Positions 1 to 10,256 of a stretch of DNA of 64,000 bases are shown here, piece after piece. Numbering within the stretch: position 1 is the first letter of the stretch; each line of letters starts with the position of its first letter. The stretch lies in NCBI RefSeq assembly GCF_037126465.1, contig NC_088201.1, positions 63,634,879 to 63,698,878 of the forward strand, given 5' to 3'. Made by a program: the position numbers and the translations under genes. This stretch comes from Ornithodoros turicata. Lineage: Eukaryota > Arthropoda > Arachnida > Ixodida > Argasidae. Below the pieces are notes generated by a model that made no database searches, was not told the origin of the DNA, and was given only the letters and a program-made list of their open reading frames with translations.

Positions 1-106
1 CCCGAGGACGCTACCCTGTGGAACACCGTTTCGAATTACCAACTTACTGATATCTATTGAGTTCCACATACTGACACCTTTTATTAAGGTAAGAGGTGAG
101 GAGGGC
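1..106 (-). pseudogene. LINE reverse transcriptase, downstream half
   Basis: The minus strand encodes the middle of a non-LTR reverse transcriptase, including the stretch before and around the GVPQGSVLGPLL motif (read most clearly in the paralogous copy at 28962-29150). The fragment is cut at 106 by the Polinton-like insertion, and the upstream half of the same enzyme resumes at 10263. It runs off the window at base 1. The motif places it in the Jockey/CR1/L2 group in a broad sense; the clade is not resolved. It is dead DNA. Confidence 0.85.
101..106. repeat. Target-site duplication GAGGGC (left)
   Basis: GAGGGC at 101-106 is repeated at 10257-10262, directly outside the AGTAGTA...TACTACT ends of the inserted element. 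Six bases is the usual TSD length of Polinton/Maverick integrases. Removing the insert plus one TSD copy restores the reading frame of the interrupted LINE reverse transcriptase, which supports the boundary independently. Confidence 0.88.
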
Positions 107-1182
107 AGTAGTACAGATTCGTGCCCCACAAGAACCATTTTTTTCTAATCCAGTTCCAGGAATTTCTAATCCAACGCCAATTCTAATCCAGGTCAAGCCA
201 CCTCTAAGTCCTCTAGTTGGTTAGAGATACACCACTTCGCACTCTTTGATCGATCCAGGCTCTGCCCCTTCACGGTGATCCCTCCAATGTCTACTTGATT
301 GGCTACCCTTCATTGCCACCCTATCAACTCACATGCTCATAGACACCAAAATTCTGTTCATTTCTAAGTCTGCTCATAGGCTCCCAAATTGCTCACCTGT
401 CTATTGCTTCAGGGGTGGTCACTTCCATTCATTTCTAAACCTAGTGATTGGCTCAGGATCCTATTGGTTACTTCTCATACATGCTCCAGACTCATTGGTC
501 ATTTCTACACAGTGGTTACTCACTCATAGGCTTTCAACTGCTTATTGGTTCATAATTCCAGCTGTTTCATAGACAACGACTGGACGGTCAGTTCCATTCA
601 TTGCTGGGCCTGCTCACAGGTCCCCAAGGCTGCTTTCTCGTTAGGCCTGGATGGCTCTCCACAACAGTTCAGACACAGAAGAAAACATGGGAAATAGTTT
701 TCAACGTTTATTAAGCACATCATGGCAGTCTCGGAAAGATTGTGGTTCCCTCTGGAGGGGAACTTCCAGGCACACTGGACATTTCCGCTCGCAACCATGG
801 CGTTGCTCGCATAAGTACCATGTGGATCACCCAGGCATTCATCCCCCTCCGTCCACGGTCCAGTGCCAAACCGCACGAGGGAACAGAATGTGGCAGAAGT
901 ATTAGTTCACTTCCTGCACATCATCTGAAGCAAAAAAGAACATTATGAGCTTCACTATTTGCATCACCCGTTTAAACTTACCATATTCACAGCTTCAGTA
1001 AGGGTAGGAGTAGGGCCGGTGCTAGTGGTGTGCGGGGCCTGAGGCAAAGGCACATCACGGGGCCTGCTTCACAGGCCCCGCTAGGCCTGCGCGGGGCCTA
1101 TGCAAGCACGGGGCCTAGGGCGGTCGCCTTACTCGCCCCCCCCCCCCCATTGCCAGCCCTAGGTAGGAGTCGATGTCATTGC
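107..1182 (+). repeat. Left terminal inverted repeat arm of Polinton
   Basis: After removing the MITE at 1011-1161, this stretch is the reverse complement of about 9320-10256. It carries the reverse complement of the polymerase 3' end, including the small terminal intron and a 3' region with an AATAAA signal (seen as TTTATT near 706-712). Homology stops at about 1182 and resumes at 4397, which defines a foreign insertion between these points; the paralogue at about 36567 is uninterrupted here. Confidence 0.82.
1011..1161. mobile_element. 151-bp hAT-like MITE, 8-bp TSD GGTAGGAG
   Basis: The element starts TAGGGCCGGTG and ends CCAGCCCTA, giving imperfect terminal inverted repeats. It is flanked by GGTAGGAG at 1003-1010 and 1162-1169. 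The right Polinton arm and the copy near 36550 have the empty site. The interior is rich in GGGGCC(T) motifs and has a C13 run. An 8-bp TSD is typical of hAT elements; no coding capacity. Confidence 0.85.
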
Positions 1183-1335
1183 CCAGTAGACCATAGACAT
1201 CCCGCAAAATGGATCTTCGGATATCCATGGGACCTACCCAGAAAGCCTGGGGATCACCATGGGGTATCCATGGGACTATGCTTTTACCCCAAAACAGATG
1301 TCCCAGGAACACCCATGGAACGTCAATTATAGGAT
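1183..1335. repeat. Dispersed repeat with CCATGG-rich motif
   Basis: The sequence beginning CCCAGTAGACCATAG is related to 11845-12010 (CCCAGTAAACCATAG, then ATGG and GGATATCC blocks in the same order). It forms the left edge of the 3.2-kb insertion in the Polinton left arm. The family is not recognised. Confidence 0.5.
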
Positions 1336-1472
1336 TTGAGACATAAATAGGACTGCTAAATCACACATTTTTCTTTAAAATTACATAATTTTCTTACTTG
1401 AATAAATGGCACAACAGATTTTAAGCCTCAGACATTGTTTATTTCGTGTACACACCTCATAATATCAGAATA

Positions 1473-2778
1473 TACGAGGGGTGTTCAAGTCAAACCGGGA
1501 CTTTCTGTCTCCTGAGTGTACAAATGGCTCACGCTACTTCTTTTTCGTCATTTTCACACACGACAGGCTTCTGCGTTCACCACGTGGTGCTCCAAAGTTT
1601 GTGCAAAACAGAAGGCACGTGCTGGACAAGACGGCCAACAACGAGGTGAGCGCGCACATCGAACAGCGAATTGGCATGAAGTTTCTCGTGAATGGAGGCG
1701 TAAAGTCATCTGAAATTCACAGAAGGCTACAGGCTCAGTATGGCCACGATACACTTAGCCGCAGCAAAGCGTTTGAGTGGTGCGAACGGTTCCGAGACGG
1801 CCGTACATCAGTGGAGGATGATCCCGGCCGGGGCAGTTCAGAGCCCAGTGTCAGAGTTCCTGAGAACATCCAACTTGTGGAGCGCCTGATCCTCAAGGAC
1901 TGATGGATAGCATGTCTTGAACTGGCTCGAAAGACGGACCTTTCTGTGGGAACGTTGAACACTATCATTCATGAACACCTCCAGTTTTGGAAAGTTAGTG
2001 CCTGTTGGGTCCCGAGGCAGCTCTTCGTGTTTGACCGGCAGAGAAGACTGGAAATCTTCCAAGAGCTAAGGTACCGTTTCGACACTGAAGGATAGCCGTT
2101 CCTTGATTGGATCATCACGTGCGATGAAACGTGGGTGCACCATTTCACTCCAGAGTCTAAACGCGCATCAAAACAGTGGAAGCATCCGGGCTCGCCAGCT
2201 CCCAAGAAGTTCCGAAGCACCCTGTCTGCGGGTAAGGTCATGGCCACGGTTGTCTGGGACAAGGCTGGCATTGTTCATGTTGACTTTCTGCCCAGTGGTA
2301 CAACCATCAATAGTGCATATTACTGCCAGGTTCTCAGGGATGTGCATAAGGCGCTGAAGCGAAAGCGGCCGGGCCTCATCACCAAAGGAGTCCTCCTCCT
2401 ACAGGACAATGCACCCAGGCATACCGCGCATCTCACGAAAGCGCACCTTACAGGAACTTGGCTGCATGGCAGTTGCTGCCACATCCCCCTTACAGTCCAG
2501 ACCTCGCCTGCAGCGATTTCCATCTCTTCGGGCCACTGAAGGTGTTCCTTGGGGGCCCAGCTGCGACGACGAGGTGAAGAATGCGGTCCGATCATGGGTG
2601 CTACGCGCCGGTAAGGATTTCTACGCTGCTGGCACCCAAGCCCTCTGTGAAATGCTGGTACTAGTGCATTAGTGTAGCTGGAGATAATGTTGAAAAATAA
2701 AACTAATTTCTCGCCTGTAAGTTCATTTTACTTTTGCGAAAAATGAAAAGTCCCGGTTTGACTTGAACGCCCCTCGTA
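1473..2778 (+). mobile_element. mariner element (Tc1/mariner superfamily)
   Basis: Terminal inverted repeats of about 32 bp (starting TACGAGGGG and containing CAAACCGGGACTTT) differ at one position between the ends and are flanked by TA. The length of about 1.3 kb is normal for a mariner. It contains one broken transposase gene on the plus strand. It sits inside the 3.2-kb insertion in the Polinton left arm, so it arrived after, or together with, that insertion. Confidence 0.93.
1632..2672 (+). pseudogene. mariner transposase, inactivated
   Basis: The N-terminal helix-turn-helix region is readable (IEQRIGMKFLVN, then SRSKAFEWCERFRDGR). The catalytic domain keeps all three acidic positions: TCDETW (Asp codon 2123-2125), LLQDNA (Asp at 2405-2407) and, after a frame change, YSPDLACSDFHLFG (Asp near 2515). 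The spacing of about 94 and 35 residues fits DD34D. Inactivation comes from in-frame TGA at 1901-1903, TAG at 2093-2095, and frameshifts between about 2430 and 2490 and near 2560. A TGA from CGA (Arg) at 1901 is a likely CpG-type decay mutation. The enzyme would cut and paste its own element at TA. Confidence 0.9.
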
Positions 2779-3086
2779 TATATATATAATGCATATGGAA
2801 ATATGATGTGCAACCTGCTTGTTGGCCGATGCTTCATATGAAGGAATGAGTACACTGAAAAAGAAAAGTCTGCATTAGTGTCCACGTGGCAAACCTGCAG
2901 AATTCAAGGCACTGTGTATGTGCCTCGGTAATTATATCGCTTTGCCATTGCACCAAAGTCATCTGCTCAATGTACACAATATTATGTATTGGTGTTACTG
3001 GGGATCAATTTCAGGAACAACGTTCTTTCAGTAAAACTCTCTAACTTAACACTTGCTAACTTAAATTTAACTTCACTCAGCACGTA
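2779..3086. other. No gene seen; short TA microsatellite
   Basis: A (TA)n run directly follows the mariner end. The rest is AT-rich with no recognisable coding signal. Confidence 0.6.
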
Positions 3087-3301
3087 CAGCTTGGGACAAA
3101 CGTTTACGGAACACCGGGGTGTCTCATTTCTCCAATGGAGCGGCTATCTTGCAGCAAACCCAAGTCAACACACATACTGAGAAATGGATGAAATTACCGG
3201 CCACCTCTTTCTTACTTGATCTTTTCCTGATAATTAACAGGGGGCCGCTCCGCTGAAGAAATACGCAGGTGCTGTGTTCCGTAAACTTTTGTCCCAAGCT
3301 G
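3087..3301. mobile_element. 215-bp Tc1/mariner-type MITE
   Basis: The ends are inverted repeats (CAGCTTGGGACAAA, then GTTTACGGAACAC in both arms), flanked by TA at 3085-3086 and 3302-3303. Inner sequence includes the inverted blocks GGAGCGGC/GCCGCTCC. No coding capacity. TA target duplication and TIR style fit a non-autonomous Tc1/mariner element. Confidence 0.88.
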
Positions 3302-3681
3302 TACCAATGCACACAGTTGTACCATGACTTGCTACACGATTGCTAAGTACCGTTTCAGATGAGAGCGGAGGGACTGAGCATGCGATAAGATAAGCATAAC
3401 CGTAGCACAGTGTTAACTGGCGTGAATGAAACCAGGAAGCAGAAAATGCAGTAAAAGGTTACGAATAAAGCACTGTATCGCGTTGTGTGTGTGGCGTGGC
3501 GAAGGTTCAATCCGCAACCCGCTTGAGTCTGTCGGCTGAGTGACGAAGCCAGTCCTTTGTAGCATTTGCTAGGTCGTAGTTCGTGCACTTTGACAGCTGT
3601 TTTTGCGCATGAACAGCACCCGAAAACGTTAGCACATTTTTAGCTATCAGCATACCCTTGCATGTAACGTGACACACTTAC
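3302..3681. other. No gene recognised downstream of DUF4806 exons
   Basis: Lies downstream, on the minus strand, of the two DUF4806 exons; a further exon could be expected here because the last visible exon ends at a GTAAGT donor, but I see none. Confidence 0.4.
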
Positions 3682-4120
3682 ACATTATAATGTTAGGTAG
3701 ACGAAGGTCGCGGAACACATTCTTCTCCTTACGTCCTTCCCAGCTGTATTTTTCCGCGACCTGGTTGGTCATGACGTATTCCAGGATCCGCTTAACGGCG
3801 GCCTTAAGTGTAGCTTCACCTAGGAGTGTCAGCTTTTGGACCTGGATTATTCAAAAGCGTTGTATTTGCCAAGGTGAGGTGTCGAGTGCAGGCATAATTG
3901 AAACGGTGACCAAAATTTACAAATTGGTTCTCCAGGGCGGGGGTTAATGTGCTCTCAAACTGCTCGAAGTCTTCGATACGACTGAATGGTTGTGCGGCAA
4001 GCTGCTGAACATCACCGACAGGGTCCCTTGAAGGCGGCGTCAGTTGTGATAGCAAATCACTTTGTTGTTGCATGGCCAGATGTATAACATTTAGGCTTCG
4101 TAAGACCTGGAGTTGAAATT
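3682..4120 (-). pseudogene. DUF4806 domain fragment in two exons
   Basis: Two minus-strand exons are supported by reading frame and splice signals. Exon A (4120-3921) begins after a TTTTCAG acceptor and encodes QVLRSLNVIHLAMQQQ and then PFSRIEDFEQFE, the start of a DUF4806-type domain. A 79-nt intron (3920-3842, GTAAAT...CCAG) follows. Exon B (3841-3682) encodes ATLKAAVKRILEYVM and YSWEGRKEKNVFRDL, the typical second half, and ends at a GTAAGT donor. DUF4806 proteins are multicopy in insects and ticks and have no established function. The first and last exons are not visible, and the piece lies within a 3.2-kb insertion in a dead element, so it is probably captured or transposon-associated. 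Confidence 0.75.
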
Positions 4121-4396
4121 CTGAAAACAATAGATTATGTGAAATGCACAAGAAAAACTTCAGTGCTGTAATATTCGTGATCTTACACATTAATCACATA
4201 CCGTGTTCTGGCATAACGTGACCAGGAGCTGCCTGAGTGCGACTCAGTGATGCACCTGTGAAATTTCATGTATATCAGGAACAGTACCGAATGGAGAGCA
4301 AAAGCTAGAGTAACTTCCATTGGGTGAGGCATAACAGACTGCAAGATGCATGACAAGAGATGCTCAAATCTTCTTGCATGAGGAGCCAGTCCATAT

Positions 4397-5655
4397 GCAG
4401 AGGTATCGCTTGTCGCTGTATGCCATCAAACTTCTTTTGACGTTTCTGGTGGTGTACGTGCGCTGCTTCTTTCCAACTATTGACACTAGCTCGTTCGATA
4501 CGCTCGTGTGGTTGAACAAGGTCTCGCAGTATGTCTCGTGAAAGAGGTGCTTGTGTACAATATTCTTTTTGACTGCTTTAGCTCTTGCAATTTGGATTTC
4601 TCCAGCTAATTCGATGGAGTGCATTTTAGCTTTCAAACATATTACTTCCTCGATAGCTACACTACCAGTCTCGCTTTTGAAAGCCCCAAGTCTCCCACGA
4701 TTCTTTTCACTGGATGATCCAGGTCGAAGGAAGACAAATCTGAATGGTCGTCAGCGATCGATCGTAATTGATCTTCGTAGTTCTTACAGAACAGGCCGAG
4801 GATAAGAGAATCCGTGTCAAAGTAACAGGTAATCACCAGACAAGCAAGCTTACTCAATAGGGTTTCATAGTAGAATGAATACATGGTTAATTTAACAAAA
4901 ATCGCATCACACTTTTCTTTTACGCATTTCGTACATGACACAATCCGGGGACAAAAGTTTCATCCTCCTGCATTCTACTAGACTCCCGAGATGTCTCGCC
5001 ATCTCCTCATCGAAGGCTACTCGAATATCACGCTTGTTAAATTTATTTAGAAGCGTTCTCCCGAAGACTGCGTTATTTGAGAGTTTATATAAATTTTTTT
5101 AAATGTCGTGCCCGAGGCAACGCGTCTGGCAACATTGTCCTCGATGTGGGGATGCAGGAATGAAGCCTCGCGAAATTTTAGAATTCGGTGAATTTTTGTC
5201 ACCCTCATACACAATCTACAATGAGTGCAAGCAGTGCGTAATGAACAACGTACTTGACTTTGTCCTCGCAAGTGAGCAACAGATCTTTGGCTGTTCGCTG
5301 GCTGATACATTAATTCTTCGAGAAGCCCTCGCTGGAATGGCAAGAGCCATTCCTTCAGGACTACCGTCTTCTCGGGAGCCAGGGGGAAGTACCGCGTTGG
5401 AGTGTGGGTAGATTTTGGATACTCCAAGTCACATACCTGCACGTGCCCCACGTTGGAACCTATGGGGTGACGCATAAGATCCACGGAGCTAAAATCCTTG
5501 ACCCAGTCAAAATCACCGACAAGGAGGTGCTTTGTCATACTGAATCCGTAAAGATTGTTGCAATCTATGTATGATATGGGTACACCTTTTCTTTATCGGG
5601 ACCATAGGCACTGCACATGGGGTTGTTGGCCTGTAAATGACGCCTGCTCTCCGAA
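4397..5655 (-). pseudogene. Family B DNA polymerase, left-arm inverted copy
   Basis: Minus-strand frames encode the palm and C-terminal part of a DNA_pol_B_2-type enzyme. From high to low coordinates: DPDKE (with a decayed DCNNLYGF region), a stretch with DLEYP and PLAPEK, the NSQITQSSGERF region, the palm motif CYFDTDSLIL (4657-4941) and the C-terminal KKQRTYTTRNVKR block. It is split by stops and frameshifts. It keeps about 200 bp (around 5350-5480) that are deleted in the plus-strand copy, and it keeps DTDS where the plus-strand copy has DKDS. It mirrors the right arm, which makes the element a large inverted duplication. Such polymerases replicate linear DNA from a protein primer; this copy cannot be functional. 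Confidence 0.82.
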
Positions 5656-6690
5656 GTAAATCCCGTGTTTCTTTCTTTCTGTTTTGCAGAATAGCAAGCC
5701 GACATACCGTTTGGCTGACCTTTCCTCTTTTTTCTTTGTTCTAATAGATATCCCCCCAGCCCCAGGCCCATGCAGTGCTCCTATTGAACTGCGTCGCCAT
5801 AGTAGGCCGTTCTCGTGAGAACCTGAAGCTTGGAAGAATTGTTTTTTTCTTTCTCTCTCTCTTTTTTTGGCTGAAGAACGGAAATCGATTTGGGCAGCTC
5901 CAGTGTCCGTTTGGCGGCAGCGGCGGCGATGCGTCTTGGGGTGAAGAAGGCTTGCGGGGCAATGCCGGATGAGAGCGGGCGTGGTCAAGTTCAAAATTTG
6001 TTTTCGCTGCTAAAACAAAAAGTGTTTCGATGAAACTTTGTAAAATAAGTGTTCAAGGGGCGTACTGTTAAATGCAATTTGTCTCATATTTTTATCAGGA
6101 CCACCACAGTGTGCAATTGACGGCTGAATATCTGGTAAAAAGCAATATTTCCGAAATTCATGATTTTTTTCTGCGTATTCTTCCAAGCCTGCGCCCCTCA
6201 AAATATTTTTAACACGTTCTACGCCTCCTGCACAACAGCGCTAAACAGTTTAAATAGCTATGAAAAAATGGCAAAGTTCCGTTAAAAAATCCAAAAGTCC
6301 ACAAAATTTTACAGTTTTCTCAGGTCATAAACTCTCGATAAAAAGTGTCGATCAAACTTCAACGGGTCTTCGCACGAAAGTAATATGCTTTGCCTTCACT
6401 CAGAAGAGATTTGGTTGGAATTTTCGCAAAAGCTATTTTGTTAGAATTTTCTTTCGTCAGGTAGGTTACATGTCAAATCGCCATCTTCAAGAGGCCGCCA
6501 TGACTCGAAACATTTTTTGTGGCAAAAATAAGCCGGGAGAGCATTGGCTGCATGGGAACGATCAACCACATTATATTTGAAAGAAATCGGGGATGGTCGA
6601 GCACAATGTCTGGAACGTTTGGCATGGAATGACCCAGCTTTGATGGAAATGCAGGATGAGATGATTGCCCTGAACGCTTGCCCCGCCGCA
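5656..6690. other. Central region of Polinton, unassigned
   Basis: This is the unique spacer between the two polymerase arms. It contains a T-rich/CT-rich tract (about 5840-5870) and AT-rich DNA with long A and T runs. No protein family is recognised. Because arms are lost around 5655 (left) and 7500 (right), it marks the loop of the inverted duplication. Confidence 0.5.
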
Positions 6691-8286
6691 ATGGTGCTGA
6701 ATGATGAGCAATGCAGTGAGCACAGAGCTGCTGCCTCCTGTGCGTACAGTAAACAGGTGTTCGCCGAAGATCTACACCATGTTCGGCATCACCATTCAAA
6801 GCATTGTAGTGCGGGCGAGACAAATTATATTGTGACATTGTGTAACCCCTGTAACGTCGTGTGCACGACGAGAAAAAAATTGCTGATCGTAGTACACAGT
6901 TTGTCCTACGATTTGGCCGGACTGCTGCGGAATTTCACATTCTTGGGTGGAAGCAACCTCCCTTCATTGTGGCCCGCTCCATGGAAAAAATTTGTTCATA
7001 TGAAATTGGCACCTGGATAATGGAAACCGTCAAATCCATGGGGGTGCAGAGGCGTTCCAATGCTTGAAGCAGGTGTTTCGAAACGGCTACGAAATTTTAC
7101 TTCGTAAAGCTGTATTCCCATACAGCCATGTCAGTTCTTTTATGGTGCATGATGAATTGGCCTTGCCGGAAAAATCCTCCTTTTGAAACAATCTCACGGG
7201 GAAGGATATAAGCGAGGAGGGCTACTAGTATGCGTTGCTCATATTTGAACGTTTTGGATGCTCCAATTTACGGGATTATAATGCATTGTACTTGAAAACG
7301 GATGCCCTATTACATGCGGACGTGATGCAGCACTTCCGACCTCTGTGCTACAGCGCGCGCGGATTGGAATTGCTACATTGCGTTTTTTTGGCATCCTATT
7401 CGTGGCAATGCACCCTAAATTATACGAACACAAAATTAGAATTGATCACCGAAGAAGACATGTACAAAACCATTGAATCAGGAGTTAGAGGCGGGCTCTG
7501 TCGGGCGAGCAGACGTCATTTACGTGCCAACAACCCCGTGTGCGGTGCCTATGATCCTGATAAAGAAGAGGTGTACATATCATACATAGACTGCAACAAT
7601 CTTTACAGATTCAGTGTGATAAAACACCTCCCCGTCGGTAATTTCGAATGGGTCAAGGATTTTAGCTCTGTGGATTTTATTCTTCGAAAATTCACCAAAT
7701 TATAAAATTTTGCCAGGCACCATTCCTGTGTCCCTACACTGAGGACAATGTTGCCAGACGCGTTGCCTCGGGCACAACATTCGAAAAAAATTTCTATAAA
7801 CTCACAAATAATGCAGTCTTCGGGAGAATGCTTTTAAATAAATTTAACATGAGTGATATTCGAGTATCCTTCCATGAGGAGACTGCGTGTCGTCTCGGGA
7901 GTCGAGCAGAATGCGTGAGGATGGAAATTTTGTCCCCGGATTTTGTCATGTACGAAATGCACAAAAGAAAATTGCGATGCGATTTCCCCCTCCAGATTGG
8001 CTTTACAATTGTAGAATTGAGTAAATTAACCATGTACTCATTCTACTATGAAACCCTGTTGAGTAAGCTCACTTTTCCGGTGATTACCTGTTACTTTGAC
8101 AAGGATTCTCTTATCCTCTGCCTGTTCTGTAAGAACTACGAAGATCAATTACGATCGATCGCTGACTACCATTTAGATTTGTCTTCCTTCGACCGGGATG
8201 ATCTACTGTACAGTGAAAAGAATCGTGGGAGACATTGGGCTTTCAAAAAGCGAGACTAGTTGTGTACCTATAGAGGAAGTAATATG

Positions 8287-9094
8287 CAGTGATGGCCACT
8301 AACTACTTATACAGTAGTTTAACTATAACTACTAACTGCTTTGTGATGAAGTAGTTTAACTAGTAGTTCAACTACTTTTCAGGGAGTAGTTAAAACTACT
8401 TCTTTAACTACTGCAATGTATTTTAACTACATCTATAACTACTTAACTTTGTCCATCTAGACCAATCTCTTGTAGTGTTCTTGAACACTTAAACATGAAT
8501 GACAAGCAGTGATAATGATGTTTAAAATATACTCTTGTGCCTACGTCGCTTAATTCACATAGTCTTAAAACCCACTGCCTGTCTCTTGTATATTATGCGC
8601 TGACAAAAGAGCTTGCTGCGAGCTGACCGCATCTCCGCAAGGATGTCACATGACCAATGCTCACCTCCTCACCGCACACGCAGGACACGGCGAACTTTGG
8701 CTCAAGCCATTGCTACGATTGTCAAATACAAAGCTTGGGGCGGGATTCGTTCTGTGCCTACGCGATAAACTAAGTTGCAGAATTATTTCACAGCCAATGA
8801 GGCTTTACTAGACAAGCATTAAAAGTGGAGATTTAGTACAAATGCACGGCACAATTGCTCTGCATCTCCGTTCTCATCAAAAGAGTAGCTCAAGGTAAAA
8901 GTCGGAAGCGAAATCTTGCCGTAAAGCTTGCAGCAAAATCGGAAGTAGTTGGTGCCTGCAGTAGCCTAACTACTGTAGTTAACTACTTCAAATAGTAGCG
9001 TAACTAGTAGTTGCCACTACATTTCTGCAAGTAGTTGATAACTACTTTTTCACTAGTACTTTAACTACATGTAGTTAACTACTGGCCATTACTG
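8287..9094. mobile_element. 808-bp non-autonomous hAT element
   Basis: The ends CAGTGATGGCCA and (reverse complement) CAGTAATGGCCA form terminal inverted repeats. The 8-bp TSD GTAATATG lies at 8279-8286 and 9095-9102. Both subterminal zones are packed with TAGTT/AACTA units, several forming the palindrome GTAGTTAACTAC, probably transposase binding sites. The middle (about 8480-8930) is unique with no ORF. It interrupts the polymerase; the paralogue near 37728 has the empty site. Confidence 0.93.
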
Positions 9095-9102
9095 GTAATA
9101 TG

Positions 9103-10256
9103 TTTGAAAGCTAAAATCTACTCCATCAAATTAGCTCAAGGAAAGCAAACTGCAAAAGCTAAAGGGGCCAAAAAGTATATTGTACGCAAGCACCTACTTC
9201 ACGAGACATACTATGATAACTTGTTCAACCACACGAGCGTATCGAACGAGCAAGTGTGAATAGTTGGAAGTTTGATAGCATACGACAACAAGCGATACCT
9301 CTGCAATGACATTGACTCCTACCGTTACGGAAGCTGTGAATATGGTAAGTTTAAACGGGGGATGCAAATAGTGAAGCTCATAATGTTCTTTTTTGCTTCA
9401 GAAGATGTTCAGGAAGAGAACTAATACTTCTGTCACATTCTGTTCCTTCGTGCGGTTTGGCACTGGACCGTGAACGGAGAGGATTGAATGCCTGGGTGAT
9501 CCGCATGATACTCATGGGAACAAAGCCATCGGTGTGAGCGAAAATGTCCAGTGTGCCTCAAAGTTCCCCTCCAGAGGGAACTTCAAATTTCTGAGACTGC
9601 CATGATGTGCTTAATACACGTTGAAAACTATTTTCCAGGATTTTCTGTGTCTGAACCATTGCGGAAAGCCATCCAGGCCGAACGAGAAAAGCATCCTGGA
9701 CGAAAAAGCAACTTGAGGGCCTGTGAGCGGGCCCAGAAATGAATGGAAGTGATCGACCGGTGGTCTTCGATAAAACAGCTGAAATTATGAAGCAATAAGC
9801 AGTTGAAAGCATAGAGCGAGTAACCATGCAGTGAGTAGAAATGACCAGTGAGTCTATGGAGAATATATGAGAGGTAGCCAATAGGATCCTGAGCGAATCA
9901 CTAAGTTTAGAAATGAATGGAAGTGACCACCGTTGGACCAATAGACATGTGAGCAATTTGGGAGCCTATGAGCAGATTTAGAAACAAATAGAATAGACCA
10001 TTTTGGTGTCTATGAGCACGTGAGTTGATAGGGTGGCAATGAAGTGTAGCCAATCAAGTAGGCATTGGAGGGATCACCGTGAAGGGACATGGCCTGGATC
10101 GATCAATGAGCGTGAAGAGGTGTATCTCTGACCGACCAGCAGACCGAGGACTTAGAAGTGGTTTGACCTGGATTAGAATTGGCCGGCGTTGAATTAGAAA
10201 TCCCTAGAAATGGATTAGAAAACAGTGGTTCTTGTGGGCCACGAATCTCTACTACT
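9103..10256 (+). repeat. Right terminal inverted repeat arm of Polinton
   Basis: Carries the polymerase C-terminal coding end, its last intron, the 3' region (with decayed AATACA where other arms have AATAAA) and then about 650 bp of non-coding arm ending TACTACT. The part from about 9320 is the reverse complement of 107-1182 without the MITE. GATTAGAA units recur near the tip (10174-10220). Confidence 0.82.
9345..9401 (+). other. 57-nt intron at the polymerase 3' end
   Basis: Donor GTAAGT follows GGAAGCTGTGAATATG, and the acceptor TTTTTTGCTTCAG precedes AAGATGTTCAGG. Splicing leaves a short C-terminal tail and a stop within about 30 nt. Donor and acceptor are also visible in the left arm (reverse complement near 925-983). 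The copy near 37995 has a weakened donor (GTTAAG). Confidence 0.6.

Larger units (their letters stand above)
6700..9416 (+). pseudogene. Protein-primed family B DNA polymerase (Polinton type), broken
   Basis: Domains appear in the expected order: a zinc/HNH-like N-terminal motif (H-rich stretch and LCNPCN, 6721-6870), exonuclease-region traces (ARSMEKICSYEIG near 6970), then FPYSHVSSF...DISEEGY and DYNALYLKTDALLHADV (7090-7330), the IRGG-like region (GVRGG), DCNNLY (7588 on), the NNAVFGR palm start (7808) and CYFDKDSLIL (about 8090). Defects include stops near 7184 and 7703, a roughly 200-bp deletion near 7684, Lys replacing Thr in the DTDS motif, and an 808-bp hAT insertion at 8287-9094. The 3' end has a 57-nt intron (9345-9401) and a stop soon after. 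Its usual role is strand-displacing replication of the linear element. Length is compatible with family members of roughly 800-1000 residues. Confidence 0.85.
107..10256. mobile_element. Polinton/Maverick-like element, inverted-duplicate derivative
   Basis: A 10,150-bp insertion with AG...CT termini, a 6-bp TSD (GAGGGC) and long terminal inverted repeats. The only self gene I can see is a protein-primed type family B DNA polymerase, present as a minus-strand partial copy (4397-5655) and a plus-strand copy (about 6700-9416). No integrase, packaging ATPase, protease or capsid gene is visible, so it is non-autonomous. About 3.2 kb (1183-4396) and 0.8 kb (8287-9094) are later insertions; without them the core is about 6 kb. 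A collapsed relative lies at 29157-38886 beside the same LINE sequence. Polintons are virus-related elements; this copy is broken in all genes. Confidence 0.85.

Noticed and set aside
107..10256. Complete Polinton with integrase and capsid genes
   Set aside because: Searched all frames for integrase, ATPase, protease and capsid signatures; only polymerase segments were recognisable.
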